Both the position numbers and the translations under genes were made by a program. This document shows, piece by piece, positions 44,655-53,939 of a stretch of DNA of 64,000 nucleotides (position 1 is the stretch's first letter; the number at the start of each line of letters is the position of its first letter). The stretch is from the NCBI RefSeq assembly GCF_900104155.1, contig NZ_FMYB01000015.1, positions 29,981-93,980 on the forward strand. Reading direction: 5' to 3'. The notes under the pieces were generated by a model. That model was given only the letters and a program-made list of their open reading frames with translations, was not told the origin of the DNA and did not search any database. This DNA comes from Butyrivibrio sp. INlla16. Lineage in GTDB: Bacteria > Bacillota > Clostridia > Lachnospirales > Lachnospiraceae.

Positions 44655-45902
44655 TTACGCTGCATCATCAAGTGCAGAGCTCTTGATTTCTTTCTTAATG
44701 ATCTCAATAGCCTTGTTCAGCTGATTGTCCGTACCATCCTTGTTGTACTTTTCATAATCAAGCGCAATCTCCACATCGGGAGTAATTCCGACACCATTAA
44801 TATCTGTGCCCTTGGGTGTGAAATAATTACTGATTGTAAGCTTAACGGCAGTCCCGTCGGTGAAGGGGAAAATCCTCTGTACCACACCTTTTCCATAGGT
44901 GGTCTCACCAACGATAGTGCCCTTGCCATAGTCCTTAATAGCTCCGGACAAAATCTCCGATGCACTTGCAGAATAACCGTTTACCATCACAACCAAGGGG
45001 ATGTCGATTTCATTCTTTCCATCGCACTCATAATCTTCTCTGTTGCCATCTCTATCCACCGTATATACAATATCTCCCTTAGGCAGAATCTGTCTTGCAA
45101 TCTGGCATACAGCAGAAAGACTTCCGCCGGGGTTGGATCGAAGATCAAGAATAAGCGCCTTCATACCTTTTGACCTCAGCTCAGTCATACCCTCGGTAAA
45201 CTGCCCCGGTGTCACGGAATCGAATTCGGTGATGCCGAGATATCCTATATCGTCTTCAAGCATCGTGGTATTAACTGTCTGGGTCTCAAGCTTATCTCTT
45301 TCAACCTCGAATTCCAGATAATCCGGCTCTCCTTCGCGGTAAATGGTAATCTTTACCTTGGTGCCGATCTCGCCGCGTATAAGCTGTACTACTTCATTCA
45401 GAGTCAGTCCCTGTACGTTCTCTCCGGCAACCTTATAGATTACATCATTTGCTTTAATGCCGATCTTTTCGGCAGGTGAATCCTTAATTGTTCCTGTTAC
45501 TCTCGGAAGATTGGTGTCCTTGTCCATGCTGACATAGGCACCTATACCATAGTAAATACCCTCTGTATCCGACATCAGATCCTCGTACTCGGAAGTGGTA
45601 TAGTACTCGGAATACGGATCCTGCAAAGATGAAACGACGCCCTTGTAAATAGCATCCGCTTCAGCGGCCCGGTCAACCTCGGTCTTGTAATAATAATTAT
45701 TTATTGTATCCTCTATGACCTTAACCTTATTGATGGTATCATCGCTCATAGCGGTATTGGTACTATCCTTTTTCGAACCGAAAATCGAAAAGCCCTTCGC
45801 CCTTATCACAAACAGTCCTGCAACTATCAGCACTGCAGACAGAAGAAAACCTGCTGCAAGTCCAATAAAAAGCAGACTGATCTTATTTTCCTTTGGTTCC
45901 AT
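44655..45902 (-). CDS. C-terminal processing protease (S41, CtpA type)
   Basis: 415 residues. One N-terminal TM helix (about 10-33), a PDZ domain (about 115-200) and an S41 protease domain. By alignment with CtpB the catalytic triad is S313 (in S-A-S-A-S-E-I), K338 (T-Y-G-K-G) and Q342; all are present. It is extracytoplasmic and cleaves proteins near the C-terminus. It follows a PcsB-like wall-hydrolase gene, so it may control turnover of hydrolase or division proteins. Confidence 0.92.
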   Translation of the reverse strand: MEPKENKISLLFIGLAAGFLLSAVLIVAGLFVIRAKGFSIFGSKKDSTNTAMSDDTINKVKVIEDTINNYYYKTEVDRAAEADAIYKGVVSSLQDPYSEYYTTSEYEDLMSDTEGIYYGIGAYVSMDKDTNLPRVTGTIKDSPAEKIGIKANDVIYKVAGENVQGLTLNEVVQLIRGEIGTKVKITIYREGEPDYLEFEVERDKLETQTVNTTMLEDDIGYLGITEFDSVTPGQFTEGMTELRSKGMKALILDLRSNPGGSLSAVCQIARQILPKGDIVYTVDRDGNREDYECDGKNEIDIPLVVMVNGYSASASEILSGAIKDYGKGTIVGETTYGKGVVQRIFPFTDGTAVKLTISNYFTPKGTDINGVGITPDVEIALDYEKYNKDGTDNQLNKAIEIIKKEIKSSALDDAA

Positions 45903-45963
45903 AGTGGTACTTCCTTTCAGTCTCAGTCAGCTCCCATCAGAGGAGTGGCTGAATAAAAATGTA

Positions 45964-47187
45964 TCATTTCAGATAATTCCACGGGCTTACATAACTTCCG
46001 TTAAGTCTTACTCCGAAATGAAGGTGCGGTCCCGTAGATCTGCCGGTCGAACCGACAGAGCCGATTCTCTGGCCCTTAGTCACCTCAGCTCCTGTTGAAA
46101 CGCTGAGCGAGGATGCATGCATATAAATCGTATACAGTCCGCTTCCATGGGATATCATAACATAGTTTCCCATTGTCGAATTATAAGCAGCCGCCACAAC
46201 CTTGCCGTCATAAGCCGCAAGTATGGCAGAACCGCTTGCTGCAGCGAGATCGATGCCGTTATGCATCTTCTGAATCCCCAGTGTGGGATGCATTCTCATA
46301 CCATAGTCATCCGATATTCTTGTATATGAAGGACAGGGAAAAGTGAACATTCCTCCGTCATACTTTCTTGCATTCTGAGCCGCAAGCTCAGCCTTTTCTG
46401 CCTCAACAGCCTTCTCAAGAGCTGCGATTGTGGCATTTTCTTCCGCAATCTGTTTCTCATACTCCGCGATGGCAGCCTCTTTATCCTGAATGTTCGCGGA
46501 AAGCTTGGTTACCTCCGTATTCTTCTCAGCGATAAGAGTCTGAAGATTGCCTTCCTCTATAACAACCTCTGCCTTGGCTTCATCAAGGGTTTTCTTCTCC
46601 TCCTCAAGAACCTCTTTTGTAAGAGTGGTGAGTTCCGTCTGTGCTATATACTCATCGAGCCTACCCTTGTCATAGGCTGACAGTTCCTCTATATACTCTA
46701 CCTTATTAAGCATATCTGAAAAGGTCCCCGTCTCCAGTAAAAGCTGGAAGTAAAGTGTATCTCCCCTCTCATACATGAAACGGATTCGCTTTTTCATAGC
46801 TTCATACTGCTCGTTCTGGATTCTGATATCCTCCTCGAGCTCAGCCGTTGTCTCTTCTATATCTTTTTCTTTCTGTTCAATCTTATCACCGAGATCCTGT
46901 ATCTTCTTCTGAATGTCATCAAGGTTTGCATCCAGCTTGGTGATATAGGAATTCAGATCCGACTTCTCTTTTTCAAGAGATTTCTTAACAGACTGCAAAT
47001 CGGTGAGAGAGCTCTTCATGGAATCCCTCTCCTTCTTCGCGTCTTTGATCTGTCCCTCTTTTTTCTTTATACTCTCCGCAGTTACAGCGGCGCGCACAGG
47101 TGTCCCCGCAAAAGAAACTGTGCCTGCAAGCAGGCACAGAACCAGAACTGACCCTGTTATTCTTTTCCCAAATGTCGTACTAATCAA
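45964..47187 (-). CDS. PcsB/EnvC-like coiled-coil M23 murein hydrolase factor
   Basis: 407 residues: signal peptide (cut near residue 33), a long coiled coil from about 36 to 270, and a C-terminal LytM/M23 domain with H309-N-G-I-D313 and H388-L-H390, the zinc ligands, all intact. FtsX-FtsE opens such proteins for septal wall cleavage, and the gene follows ftsX directly. Start is TTG at 47187 with GGAGG about 10 bases upstream; no ATG lies near. Confidence 0.9.
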   Translation of the reverse strand: MISTTFGKRITGSVLVLCLLAGTVSFAGTPVRAAVTAESIKKKEGQIKDAKKERDSMKSSLTDLQSVKKSLEKEKSDLNSYITKLDANLDDIQKKIQDLGDKIEQKEKDIEETTAELEEDIRIQNEQYEAMKKRIRFMYERGDTLYFQLLLETGTFSDMLNKVEYIEELSAYDKGRLDEYIAQTELTTLTKEVLEEEKKTLDEAKAEVVIEEGNLQTLIAEKNTEVTKLSANIQDKEAAIAEYEKQIAEENATIAALEKAVEAEKAELAAQNARKYDGGMFTFPCPSYTRISDDYGMRMHPTLGIQKMHNGIDLAAASGSAILAAYDGKVVAAAYNSTMGNYVMISHGSGLYTIYMHASSLSVSTGAEVTKGQRIGSVGSTGRSTGPHLHFGVRLNGSYVSPWNYLK

Positions 47188-47220
47188 AATCCGGCAGCCT
47201 CCCCATAAACTCCGTTGCTC

Positions 47221-48117
47221 TTATACATGAAGGTGTTTACGTACAGTTGTAACACTTCCAAGGAAACCGATTCCCACTCCTATAAGAATTGAAATAGGTG
47301 TAAGAGCTTCAAAAATCTTTCCTACCGGAAGAATATCCAGTATTGAATTAAGCATAGAAAATCTGATTGCCAGGAATTCTTTTGCCTTATTGTAGATAAA
47401 ATAAATTATCACAAGCGGGAAAAGTGAACCTATAAGTCCGATAATAATACCCTCTATGACAAATGGCGCACGCACGAAAAAGTCCGTGGCACCGATGTAC
47501 TTCATGATATTTATCTCTTCTTTTCTGACCGAAATTCCTATCGTAACCGTGTTGCTGATAAGGAAAATTGAAACCAGCAAAAGAATTCCGATTATTCCGA
47601 GTGATACATAAGCTATCAGGCTGTTGATTCCGCTCAGCGTGGAAGCCGTAACCTCAGATCTGTTGACCATCCTTACGCATTCTATCGATTCGAGATAGGT
47701 TACCAGCGCAGGCTGCATGGACACATCATTTAAGTAAATCTGAAGGTTCGCAGAATCCTCCAACGGGTTCTCCGTAAAGCCGTCCGCATACTCTCCAAGG
47801 TAATCGGTTTTAAATCCCTCCCAGGCATCCAGAGCAGAAATATACTCAACTCTGCTGACCTCAGGTCTCTTTTCAATCAGAGATTTGGTCGCAAGGATTA
47901 TATCCTCCGTCGTTCCCTCATTGAAAAATACCGTAACGGAAACTCCCTCCTCAGCTGTCTGAACCACATGCTGAAAATTGGTTACTATCGAATAAAATAT
48001 ACCAAACAGGAACAGGCAGGCACTGATTGTTGCAATTGATGCAAGCGTATACCATCTGTTACGACCAAGGTTCCTAAAGCCCTGTCCTATTGTATAGAAA
48101 AAACTACTCATCCTCAT
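47221..48117 (-). CDS. ftsX: Cell division protein FtsX
   Basis: About 298 residues: TM1 near residue 25-45, a large outside domain (about 50-165) that contacts the PcsB-like hydrolase, then three TM helices. R-N-L-G-R-N-R-W near the start and G-A-T-D-F-F-V-R-A-P-F are family traits. The start is uncertain among GTG 48129, ATG 48117 and ATG 48111; 48117 is chosen because GGTGAG is seven bases upstream. It overlaps the ftsE end. Confidence 0.92.
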   Translation of the reverse strand: MRMSSFFYTIGQGFRNLGRNRWYTLASIATISACLFLFGIFYSIVTNFQHVVQTAEEGVSVTVFFNEGTTEDIILATKSLIEKRPEVSRVEYISALDAWEGFKTDYLGEYADGFTENPLEDSANLQIYLNDVSMQPALVTYLESIECVRMVNRSEVTASTLSGINSLIAYVSLGIIGILLLVSIFLISNTVTIGISVRKEEINIMKYIGATDFFVRAPFVIEGIIIGLIGSLFPLVIIYFIYNKAKEFLAIRFSMLNSILDILPVGKIFEALTPISILIGVGIGFLGSVTTVRKHLHV

Positions 48118-48847
48118 CGTGATACTCACCCTCTTCTTCGTCGTGAATCACGACGCCTTTTTTCATAGTAATAACGCGCTTGTGCATCGCGTTAACAATC
48201 TCCCTGTTGTGTGTAACAACAATTACCGTCGTCCCGTTAAGGTTGATCTGCTCCATGAGCTTCATGATCTCCCAGGTATTACCGGGATCGAGGTTACCCG
48301 TAGGCTCATCCGCAAGAAGTATCTCCGGCTTATTTACAATAGCTCTTGCAAGGGCAACTCTCTGCTGCTCTCCGCCTGCAAGCTGAGTTACCTTACTCTT
48401 GTATTTTCCTGCAAGTCCCACCATTGCGAGAACCGAAGGAACATTTCTCTTGATATCTCTGTTGGACTTCTGGATTATTCTCTGGGCAAAAGCGACATTT
48501 TCATAGACATTTCTGTCCTTCAGAAGTCGGAAATCCTGGAATACTATTCCAAGCTTTCTTCTGAACTTCGGGATGTTTCTGTGTCTCATTCTGCCAAGGT
48601 CCTGTCCCATAACGGTGATAGTTCCGTCAGAAGGAACAAGCTCCCTCAGAAGCAGCTTTATCAGGGTGGATTTACCCGATCCGCTGTCTCCTACTATAAA
48701 AACAAATTCACCCTTCTTTATGTGAAGGGTGACTCCATTTAAAGCTGGTGCTCCCGTAGAATAAGATTTTGTCACGTTATCGAGCGTGATGATCTCATCC
48801 TCCGAAACCGGTCCGGCGGCACGTTTTCTTCTGTAAACTTTTTCCAT
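48104..48847 (-). CDS. ftsE: Cell division ATP-binding protein FtsE
   Basis: 247 residues of ABC ATPase: Walker A G-D-S-G-S-G-K-S-T near residue 53, Q-loop VFQDFRLL, signature LAGGEQQRVALARA, Walker B ILLADEP, then T-G-N-L-D-P and H-loop VVTHN. It powers FtsX to activate the wall hydrolase at the septum. Compared with typical FtsE it has a short basic N-terminal extension and an acidic C-terminal tail rich in E and D. GGAG precedes the ATG. Confidence 0.95.
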   Translation of the reverse strand: MEKVYRRKRAAGPVSEDEIITLDNVTKSYSTGAPALNGVTLHIKKGEFVFIVGDSGSGKSTLIKLLLRELVPSDGTITVMGQDLGRMRHRNIPKFRRKLGIVFQDFRLLKDRNVYENVAFAQRIIQKSNRDIKRNVPSVLAMVGLAGKYKSKVTQLAGGEQQRVALARAIVNKPEILLADEPTGNLDPGNTWEIMKLMEQINLNGTTVIVVTHNREIVNAMHKRVITMKKGVVIHDEEEGEYHDEDE

Positions 48848-48892
48848 ACTTATTACTCCTACTACTTAACTGTATCGCGATCCTACGTATTC

Positions 48893-49975
48893 TTAGTATC
48901 GCTCCATGTATTTCATGTATCGTACAACCATCAGTGCAATCTTGAATGTGATGGCGTCATCGAATACACGAAGATCAAGACCTGTGCTCTTTTGGAGCTT
49001 ATCAAGTCTGTAAACCAGAGTGTTTCTGTGAATAAACAGCTGTCTGGAAGTCTCTGAAACATTAAGGTTATTTTCAAAGAACTTATCAATCGTCGCAAGT
49101 GTCTCCTGATCGAATCCATCGGGATTTTTACCGCCGAATATCTCACGGATAAACATCTTGCAAAGCGGAATGGGCAGCTGATATATAAGTCGTCCGATGC
49201 CAAGCTCCCCATAGCTTATAACCTTGCGCTCATCGAAGAAAATTCTTCCTACGTCTAGCGCCATCTTGGCCTCTTTATATGAACGGCTGACTTCCTTAAT
49301 CTCTCCTACAACAGTACCGATGGCAATATGAACGTTGGTTATGCCCAGGGACTCAAGATGCTCCTGGAGTTCTCCCGCAGACTTTGAAATCTCTTCGGGT
49401 TTGCTGTATTCGGACACATCCTTAACGACAATAACATTGTCCTCATCCACTTCTGTCACAAAATCACCGCCGTTACCGGTGCCATGAGTTCTTATAAGCT
49501 CAAGCACATTGTTCTCACGAACCTTATCCGCGGAAACAATCATGGTTACACGCTTGGAATCGGACGGAATGTGAAGTTTCTTAGCTCTACTATATATATC
49601 CACCAGAAGAAGGTTGTCAAGGAGCAGGTTCTTGATGAAATTGTCCTTATCAAACCTCTCTTTGTAAGCAACAAGCAGTCCCTGGATCTGATATGCGATC
49701 ATCTTGCCAATAGTATAGGTGCTCTCACCGCTTCCCGCAGCGATCAGTATATACTCGAGCTGCTGCTCATCATATACCTTGAAAAACTGATAGCCCTGCA
49801 CTTCCTGAGAATCAGCAGGTGATCTGACAAAATCACGAACAGAATCACCCATGTTTGTAAAGTCGGGTCTTGTTGCGGCAACCTCGTTTCCATCTACGTC
49901 AAGTACGCATAAATCCACATGTGCTATGCCTTTTAAGCCGTCTATGGTATTTTGAAGGATCTGATTTGAAATCAT
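48893..49975 (-). CDS. PucR/sugar-diacid-type transcriptional regulator
   Basis: 360 residues. An N-terminal sensory domain (about 1-130, I-A-H-V-D-L-C-V-L-D-V-D-G), a central GGDEF-like fold without catalytic motif, and a C-terminal PucR-type helix-turn-helix (N-L-N-V-S-E-T-S-R-Q-L-F-I-H-R-N-T-L-V-Y-R near residue 310). The family responds to small metabolites. GGGAG precedes the ATG at 49975. It is a separate unit, 45 bases upstream of ftsE on the same strand, so it may also be read into ftsEX. Its effector is unknown. Confidence 0.82.
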   Translation of the reverse strand: MISNQILQNTIDGLKGIAHVDLCVLDVDGNEVAATRPDFTNMGDSVRDFVRSPADSQEVQGYQFFKVYDEQQLEYILIAAGSGESTYTIGKMIAYQIQGLLVAYKERFDKDNFIKNLLLDNLLLVDIYSRAKKLHIPSDSKRVTMIVSADKVRENNVLELIRTHGTGNGGDFVTEVDEDNVIVVKDVSEYSKPEEISKSAGELQEHLESLGITNVHIAIGTVVGEIKEVSRSYKEAKMALDVGRIFFDERKVISYGELGIGRLIYQLPIPLCKMFIREIFGGKNPDGFDQETLATIDKFFENNLNVSETSRQLFIHRNTLVYRLDKLQKSTGLDLRVFDDAITFKIALMVVRYMKYMERY

Positions 49976-50079
49976 AATTAATCTCCCAAAATTAATTTTT
50001 CATTGTTCTTATTTTATTCTACTCGATAAATGCATAAAAATCCACAAATTTTATCTGTTTTTTTGTTGATTTTCCATAA

Positions 50080-50107
50080 TAATTTTTGAGGGTGTTTTTT
50101 CCGATAT
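50080..50107 (+). promoter_or_regulatory. SigD (sigma-28)-like promoter of the yjfB-like gene
   Basis: TAAT, 16-base spacer, TCCGATAT: 10 of 12 match to the SigD pattern. It lies about 80 bases before a motility-type gene, which adds weight. The 210-base gap between the divergent genes shows nothing else. Confidence 0.5.
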
Positions 50108-50185
50108 AAGAAATGGATAAGGATACATGTGCAGTGGTGTGATTTTACACCAAAGCAGTACCCAAAAATGCCTAAGGAGGTGCCT

Positions 50186-50377
50186 ATGGACATACCTGAA
50201 TTATCAATGGCATTATCGGCAAGCAAGCTTCAATCTGACTGGGGAACAGCTATGCTCTCCAAGAATCTTGACGCTCTGCAGGATGTCGGCAACACCATTG
50301 AAGAAATGATCGATGTGTCCGCCCTCGAAAGGTCAGTCAACCCGAACCTGGGTGGCACAATCGACATCCGGCTGTAA
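50186..50377 (+). CDS. YjfB-like putative motility protein
   Basis: 63 residues from ATG at 50186, which has a perfect AAGGAGG site; a longer frame starting at 50129 has no homology upstream. MDIPELSMALSASKLQ at the start, a helix, and the end S-V-N-P-N-L-G-G-T-I-D-I-R match the YjfB family of small flagellar-regulon proteins. No signal or TM segment. Function unknown; the SigD-like promoter supports a motility link. Confidence 0.78.
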   Translation: MDIPELSMALSASKLQSDWGTAMLSKNLDALQDVGNTIEEMIDVSALERSVNPNLGGTIDIRL

Positions 50378-50391
50378 ATTCAGCCACGAAC

Positions 50392-50482
50392 GGACACCCC
50401 ACACATATCATATTATTGTTTCAGCCTCGTTACGCAGAGCGTATAATCGGCTGAAAAATAACACGATATGTGTGGGGTGTCC
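50392..50482. other. Very long stem-loop between convergent genes
   Basis: A perfect 18-bp inverted repeat (50392-50409 with 50465-50482, GGACACCCCACACATATC and its complement) encloses further pairing: an 8-bp TTTCAGCC/GGCTGAAA stem, a 5-bp AT stem and a TACGC-AGA-GCGTA tip. It is one nearly continuous hairpin of about 36 bp in 91 bases. It may act as a bidirectional terminator, but U-runs are poor on both sides. Confidence 0.85.
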
Positions 50483-50497
50483 TGTTTCTTGCCTTTA

Positions 50498-51334
50498 TTA
50501 TCCCCTCATCCTTATCTCATCTGTGCCAATCTCGATTCTGCCTTCCTTGAGGAGGTGGCCGATGGCGCGTTTGAATTCGTTTTTACTCATGGACATTTCG
50601 TCGCGGATGAGTTGGGGGTCGGCTTTGTCGGTAAAAGGAAGGCGGCCGCCGTTTTCCTGCATAGCTTCGAGAATAGCCTCCGCATCAGAGCCGATCTGAA
50701 GATATGCTTTCTCGCGAACACTGAGAGTGAGCTTTCCATCGTCGCGAACCTCTACCACTCTGGCGGTTATCTCATCGCCGATCTTGATATCTCCGTACAG
50801 CTCCTTCTTGGGAATGAGAGCTGAGAAAATATCGTCAACAGCCACGAAAACTCCGAAGTTTGAACTGGTCTCATAGACTGTTCCGCGAACTCTGTCATCC
50901 TTGTGATAAGGGCTGTCGGTTCTAAGGAACTCATATACATTCATAGTAACCGCAAGTCTTCCGGATTTATCCACATAAAGGGCACAAAGAACACTCTCGC
51001 CCTTCTTCACTTTTCTGGTCTGCTCTCTGAAGGGAAGAAGCACGTCCTTCTCAAGTCCCCAATCCATAAATGCTCCGATTTTTCCTACATCGGTGACAGT
51101 GAGCATATTGACGTCGCCCAGCATGAGCTTGGGAGTCTTGGTCGTGGCGATGAGTCTGTCATCCGAATCCTTGTAAAGGAAAACGGTAAGTTTATCTCCT
51201 ATCACTGAGCCCTCGGGCACCTGCTTTTTAGGCAAAAGCACCTTGTCCTCGTCGCCCTGCTTCTCTGCAAGGTAAACTCCGAAATCCACCTGTTTAATAA
51301 TTATCAGTTCCTGTTTTTCTCCGATTCTTAACAT
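50498..51334 (-). CDS. CvfB-like S1-domain RNA-binding protein
   Basis: 278 residues. Tandem S1-type beta barrels (about 1-60, 68-135 with VGKIGAFMDWGLEKDVLLP, and 145-210 with NFGVFVAVDD...LIPKKELYGD) followed by a C-terminal winged helix (about 220-278, MSKNEFKRAIGHLLKEGRI). This is the layout of CvfB/YitL, an RNA-binding regulator affecting virulence or stress genes in other Firmicutes. Its direct target here is unknown. It is followed by long-hairpin DNA, and the thioesterase precedes it by 2 bases. Confidence 0.88.
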   Translation of the reverse strand: MLRIGEKQELIIIKQVDFGVYLAEKQGDEDKVLLPKKQVPEGSVIGDKLTVFLYKDSDDRLIATTKTPKLMLGDVNMLTVTDVGKIGAFMDWGLEKDVLLPFREQTRKVKKGESVLCALYVDKSGRLAVTMNVYEFLRTDSPYHKDDRVRGTVYETSSNFGVFVAVDDIFSALIPKKELYGDIKIGDEITARVVEVRDDGKLTLSVREKAYLQIGSDAEAILEAMQENGGRLPFTDKADPQLIRDEMSMSKNEFKRAIGHLLKEGRIEIGTDEIRMRG

Positions 51335-51336
51335 TT

Positions 51337-52095
51337 CTATAATCCTTTTATTTCTATTATTGCATATGGTTTGCCGGCATCATCGTTTATATACGTGAGA
51401 TAGCTGTCTTCCCCCACATAAACCACCGGTTGTACCTCATCTCTCAGATGCGCCTGCTGCCTATACTCCGCTCTTATCTGAATCTTTTCCCTGCTCCTTG
51501 CAAGGTTCCTCAGCTTATCCAGATCATTTTTCTCCGCCACATAATCGAAAGCCTGAAGCGCAATACGTATGTACTGCCCGTTGTTCACATGAAGGTTTGA
51601 ATCAAGATGATGCATCCCGATTATCTTAGAAGGCGCCTTGAATGTCGCTGCACCCTCCACCGGGCGAATCTTTCTTGAGGCGTAGTCCATTGGGAGCTTC
51701 TCATCAAGAGGATAGGTAGCAATTATATCATCGTCTATCCTAACCGGTGTCCCTTTTTCCATATTGATCAGTGTCCACACGGAATTCGCAACCGCAAGCC
51801 TCTCGCCATCCTCGGTATCCATATAAAAATTTCTGAGTCCGAAAAATCCGTTAAGCTCATAGGGTACGGTACCCGTCACAACCCTTTCGCCAAGCCCCGG
51901 CAATCTGTTCACCACCACCTGCCAGCTGTTTAAAACCCAGGCCGTTCCCTTTTTTGCCATCTCTTCTATGGTCGCAGGGCCTTCCTGTGTCTGAAAAGTC
52001 GAGCAGTCCTGGAAATAATCTATAAGCGATTCAAATGTAAGATAATTTTCTATATCCGTTTCCGAATACCGTATTCTTGAATTAAATGAGTACAT
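51337..52095 (-). CDS. Acyl-ACP thioesterase
   Basis: Hydrolyses acyl-ACP to free fatty acid and ACP. 252 residues with two hotdog domains: YSETDIENYLTFESLIDYFQD at the N-terminus, TAWVLNSWQVVVNRLP near residue 50, and H-L-D-S-N-L-H-V-N-N near residue 162, which contains the conserved Asn/His of the FatA/FatB-like bacterial family. Cytoplasmic. It lies 4 bases after the DUF6020-like gene, so lipid and envelope functions may be linked. Confidence 0.9.
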   Translation of the reverse strand: MYSFNSRIRYSETDIENYLTFESLIDYFQDCSTFQTQEGPATIEEMAKKGTAWVLNSWQVVVNRLPGLGERVVTGTVPYELNGFFGLRNFYMDTEDGERLAVANSVWTLINMEKGTPVRIDDDIIATYPLDEKLPMDYASRKIRPVEGAATFKAPSKIIGMHHLDSNLHVNNGQYIRIALQAFDYVAEKNDLDKLRNLARSREKIQIRAEYRQQAHLRDEVQPVVYVGEDSYLTYINDDAGKPYAIIEIKGL

Positions 52096-52099
52096 TTTT

Positions 52100-53887
52100 T
52101 TAAATCCTCTTCTTAATTATCATAGCACAAATCGCTGCCGTTAGCGGCATAAGCATCACGACGCAGTATTCGTACCTAAAGTCCACCACCGGAGCTGCTA
52201 TAAGGAGCGTAAGCACAAGCGCTGCCTGCAGTATCACAAAAACCGAAAGCTTTCCGCCCATAGTCTTTTTCTTCCAGAGCATCATAAAAAGGACAAAAAC
52301 CACAAGCCATGTGTAAGCTCCGGCGCACCATAGCATCCCGTAAAGCGGCACAAAGCTTCCGAGCTTGATAAGAATTTCCTTTCCCTTTACAACCGCTTTT
52401 CCTCCTATAAGAGGCGTAGGCACAAGCCCATAGGAATTGCCCATTATGCCGTCGATATTCCCCACATCATAGGAAACATCAGGATACACGTATCCGCCCT
52501 CAAGGTCAAACCAGGCTCTTATATAATGCACGGGATGCGCCAGTCCAAGTCGCATCCACAGCCCAAGATAGGCACCTTTGTTATTCTCGATAATCTCGGG
52601 ATGCCCTACCCTTACAAGTTCCTTGATATTATCCGCAAAATCCGGAGCATAAAGCTCATGGATATAGGTGGTGTCTATGACCGCCTCCACCAGTTCCCTG
52701 TCACCGGAAGATAATTCCTCATCCTCCACCAGAACTCTCGCCACCTGCTGAAGAGGCAGTGATAGCGATTCCGTAAAATCAGGCTGCACAACACCTGCAG
52801 CATTCATAACAGGTCCCTTTATCAAAAGGGCAATCACCACTGCGGCTATTACAGAGACAAGCGCCTGCCTCATATTTTTCCTGAAACCATAGATGAAAAA
52901 CGGCGCACATACCAAAAATGCATACCAACCGTTCGATCTGAAAACAGACATCAAAACCGAAAGAACTGCAAAACCGGCGAAATCCATAGCTCCCGGATTT
53001 TCCTTAAAGCTCATCTCACAGAGCCTGCATCCAAGCAGCATAACTATCCCCGCAAAGGGAATGTCCTTCCAGATGGTAACTGAAAACACCGCATTAAACG
53101 GTACCAGCGCAAAGAATGCAAGAGACAAAAAAGCAGGGACAGCTTTTCCCGTAACCCTTTTTACCTGCACCACTACTCTCGAACAGCAAATAGCAAAAAA
53201 GATCATCTGTGCCACTGTATAGAAACTTATCGCTTTATTCACATCACCCGTGACCGACATGCCAAGCTTATAAAACAGTGCTATCAACATCGTATGCGCT
53301 ATCGGATGATGATTGGAAAGTGGATTCACTCCGATAACCTGCTCATATTGCACGATGGAATCTGCGGTCATGATCCCGGGGTATTCATATAGAAAGTATG
53401 GGAGCCAGCACAGAAAGCAAATCGCTGCGGCCAAAAAGAAAACTGCTGTGTCACTAAGAGTATTTACCCCGGCACCTGCCTTTTCAACAATCTCATCATC
53501 ACCCTTTGCAGAGCCCTCTTTAGGAATAGGAAACGGATTCCCAACCTTCAAAACCAGCTGAAACACCCTAAAATACGAAAGGAAAATTCCCACCAGCATA
53601 ATGGCAATTCCAAGAAGCCTGAACAGGGCACTGTCAAAACGAGCCACCGCTCTTTTCCCGTACAAAAATATCACTGCGGCCGTCAATATCGCGGACATCA
53701 CATATATAGGCAAAAAGAGCTTCCGCTTTCTGTTTTTTCTCGCCTTCACCCCCATCGCACAAAACAGCGCAAAAAAGACAAGTGTCAGCGGATTTCTGAC
53801 TGTGATCCCCAGCATGAGCTGAAGTCCCCATGTACACAAAAATGCCACAAGAGCATTATTCAATTCTTTTTTCTCCAAAACTTCCAT
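52100..53887 (-). CDS. DUF6020-like polytopic membrane protein (possible GT-C)
   Basis: 595 residues with about 12-14 TM helices. The segment Y-P-G-I-M-T-A-D-S-I-V-Q-Y near residue 170, then P-L-S-N-H-H-P-I-A-H-T, resembles the DUF6020 family and carries an acidic residue in a loop place typical of GT-C transferases. No function is established. The ATG at 53887 is nearly back-to-back with the divergent O-antigen-ligase-like gene at 53940. Confidence 0.7.
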   Translation of the reverse strand: MEVLEKKELNNALVAFLCTWGLQLMLGITVRNPLTLVFFALFCAMGVKARKNRKRKLFLPIYVMSAILTAAVIFLYGKRAVARFDSALFRLLGIAIMLVGIFLSYFRVFQLVLKVGNPFPIPKEGSAKGDDEIVEKAGAGVNTLSDTAVFFLAAAICFLCWLPYFLYEYPGIMTADSIVQYEQVIGVNPLSNHHPIAHTMLIALFYKLGMSVTGDVNKAISFYTVAQMIFFAICCSRVVVQVKRVTGKAVPAFLSLAFFALVPFNAVFSVTIWKDIPFAGIVMLLGCRLCEMSFKENPGAMDFAGFAVLSVLMSVFRSNGWYAFLVCAPFFIYGFRKNMRQALVSVIAAVVIALLIKGPVMNAAGVVQPDFTESLSLPLQQVARVLVEDEELSSGDRELVEAVIDTTYIHELYAPDFADNIKELVRVGHPEIIENNKGAYLGLWMRLGLAHPVHYIRAWFDLEGGYVYPDVSYDVGNIDGIMGNSYGLVPTPLIGGKAVVKGKEILIKLGSFVPLYGMLWCAGAYTWLVVFVLFMMLWKKKTMGGKLSVFVILQAALVLTLLIAAPVVDFRYEYCVVMLMPLTAAICAMIIKKRI

Positions 53888-53890
53888 ATC

Positions 53891-53899
53891 TGTTATAAT
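53891..53899 (+). promoter_or_regulatory. Extended -10 promoter of the O-antigen-ligase-like gene
   Basis: TGTTATAAT, an extended -10 element. The -35 region (TTCTCC at 17 bases) is weak and lies inside the start of the divergent gene. Predicted leader of about 35 bases. Confidence 0.5.
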
Positions 53900-53939
53900 C
53901 CTTGTAGAAATAGCGGACCGAAAGGAACTACATTATCGC

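Noticed and set aside
50392..50482. Integron attC site
   Set aside because: The arms are perfectly paired over 18 bp, without the typical unpaired bases or recognisable R and L boxes, and there is no integrase nearby.
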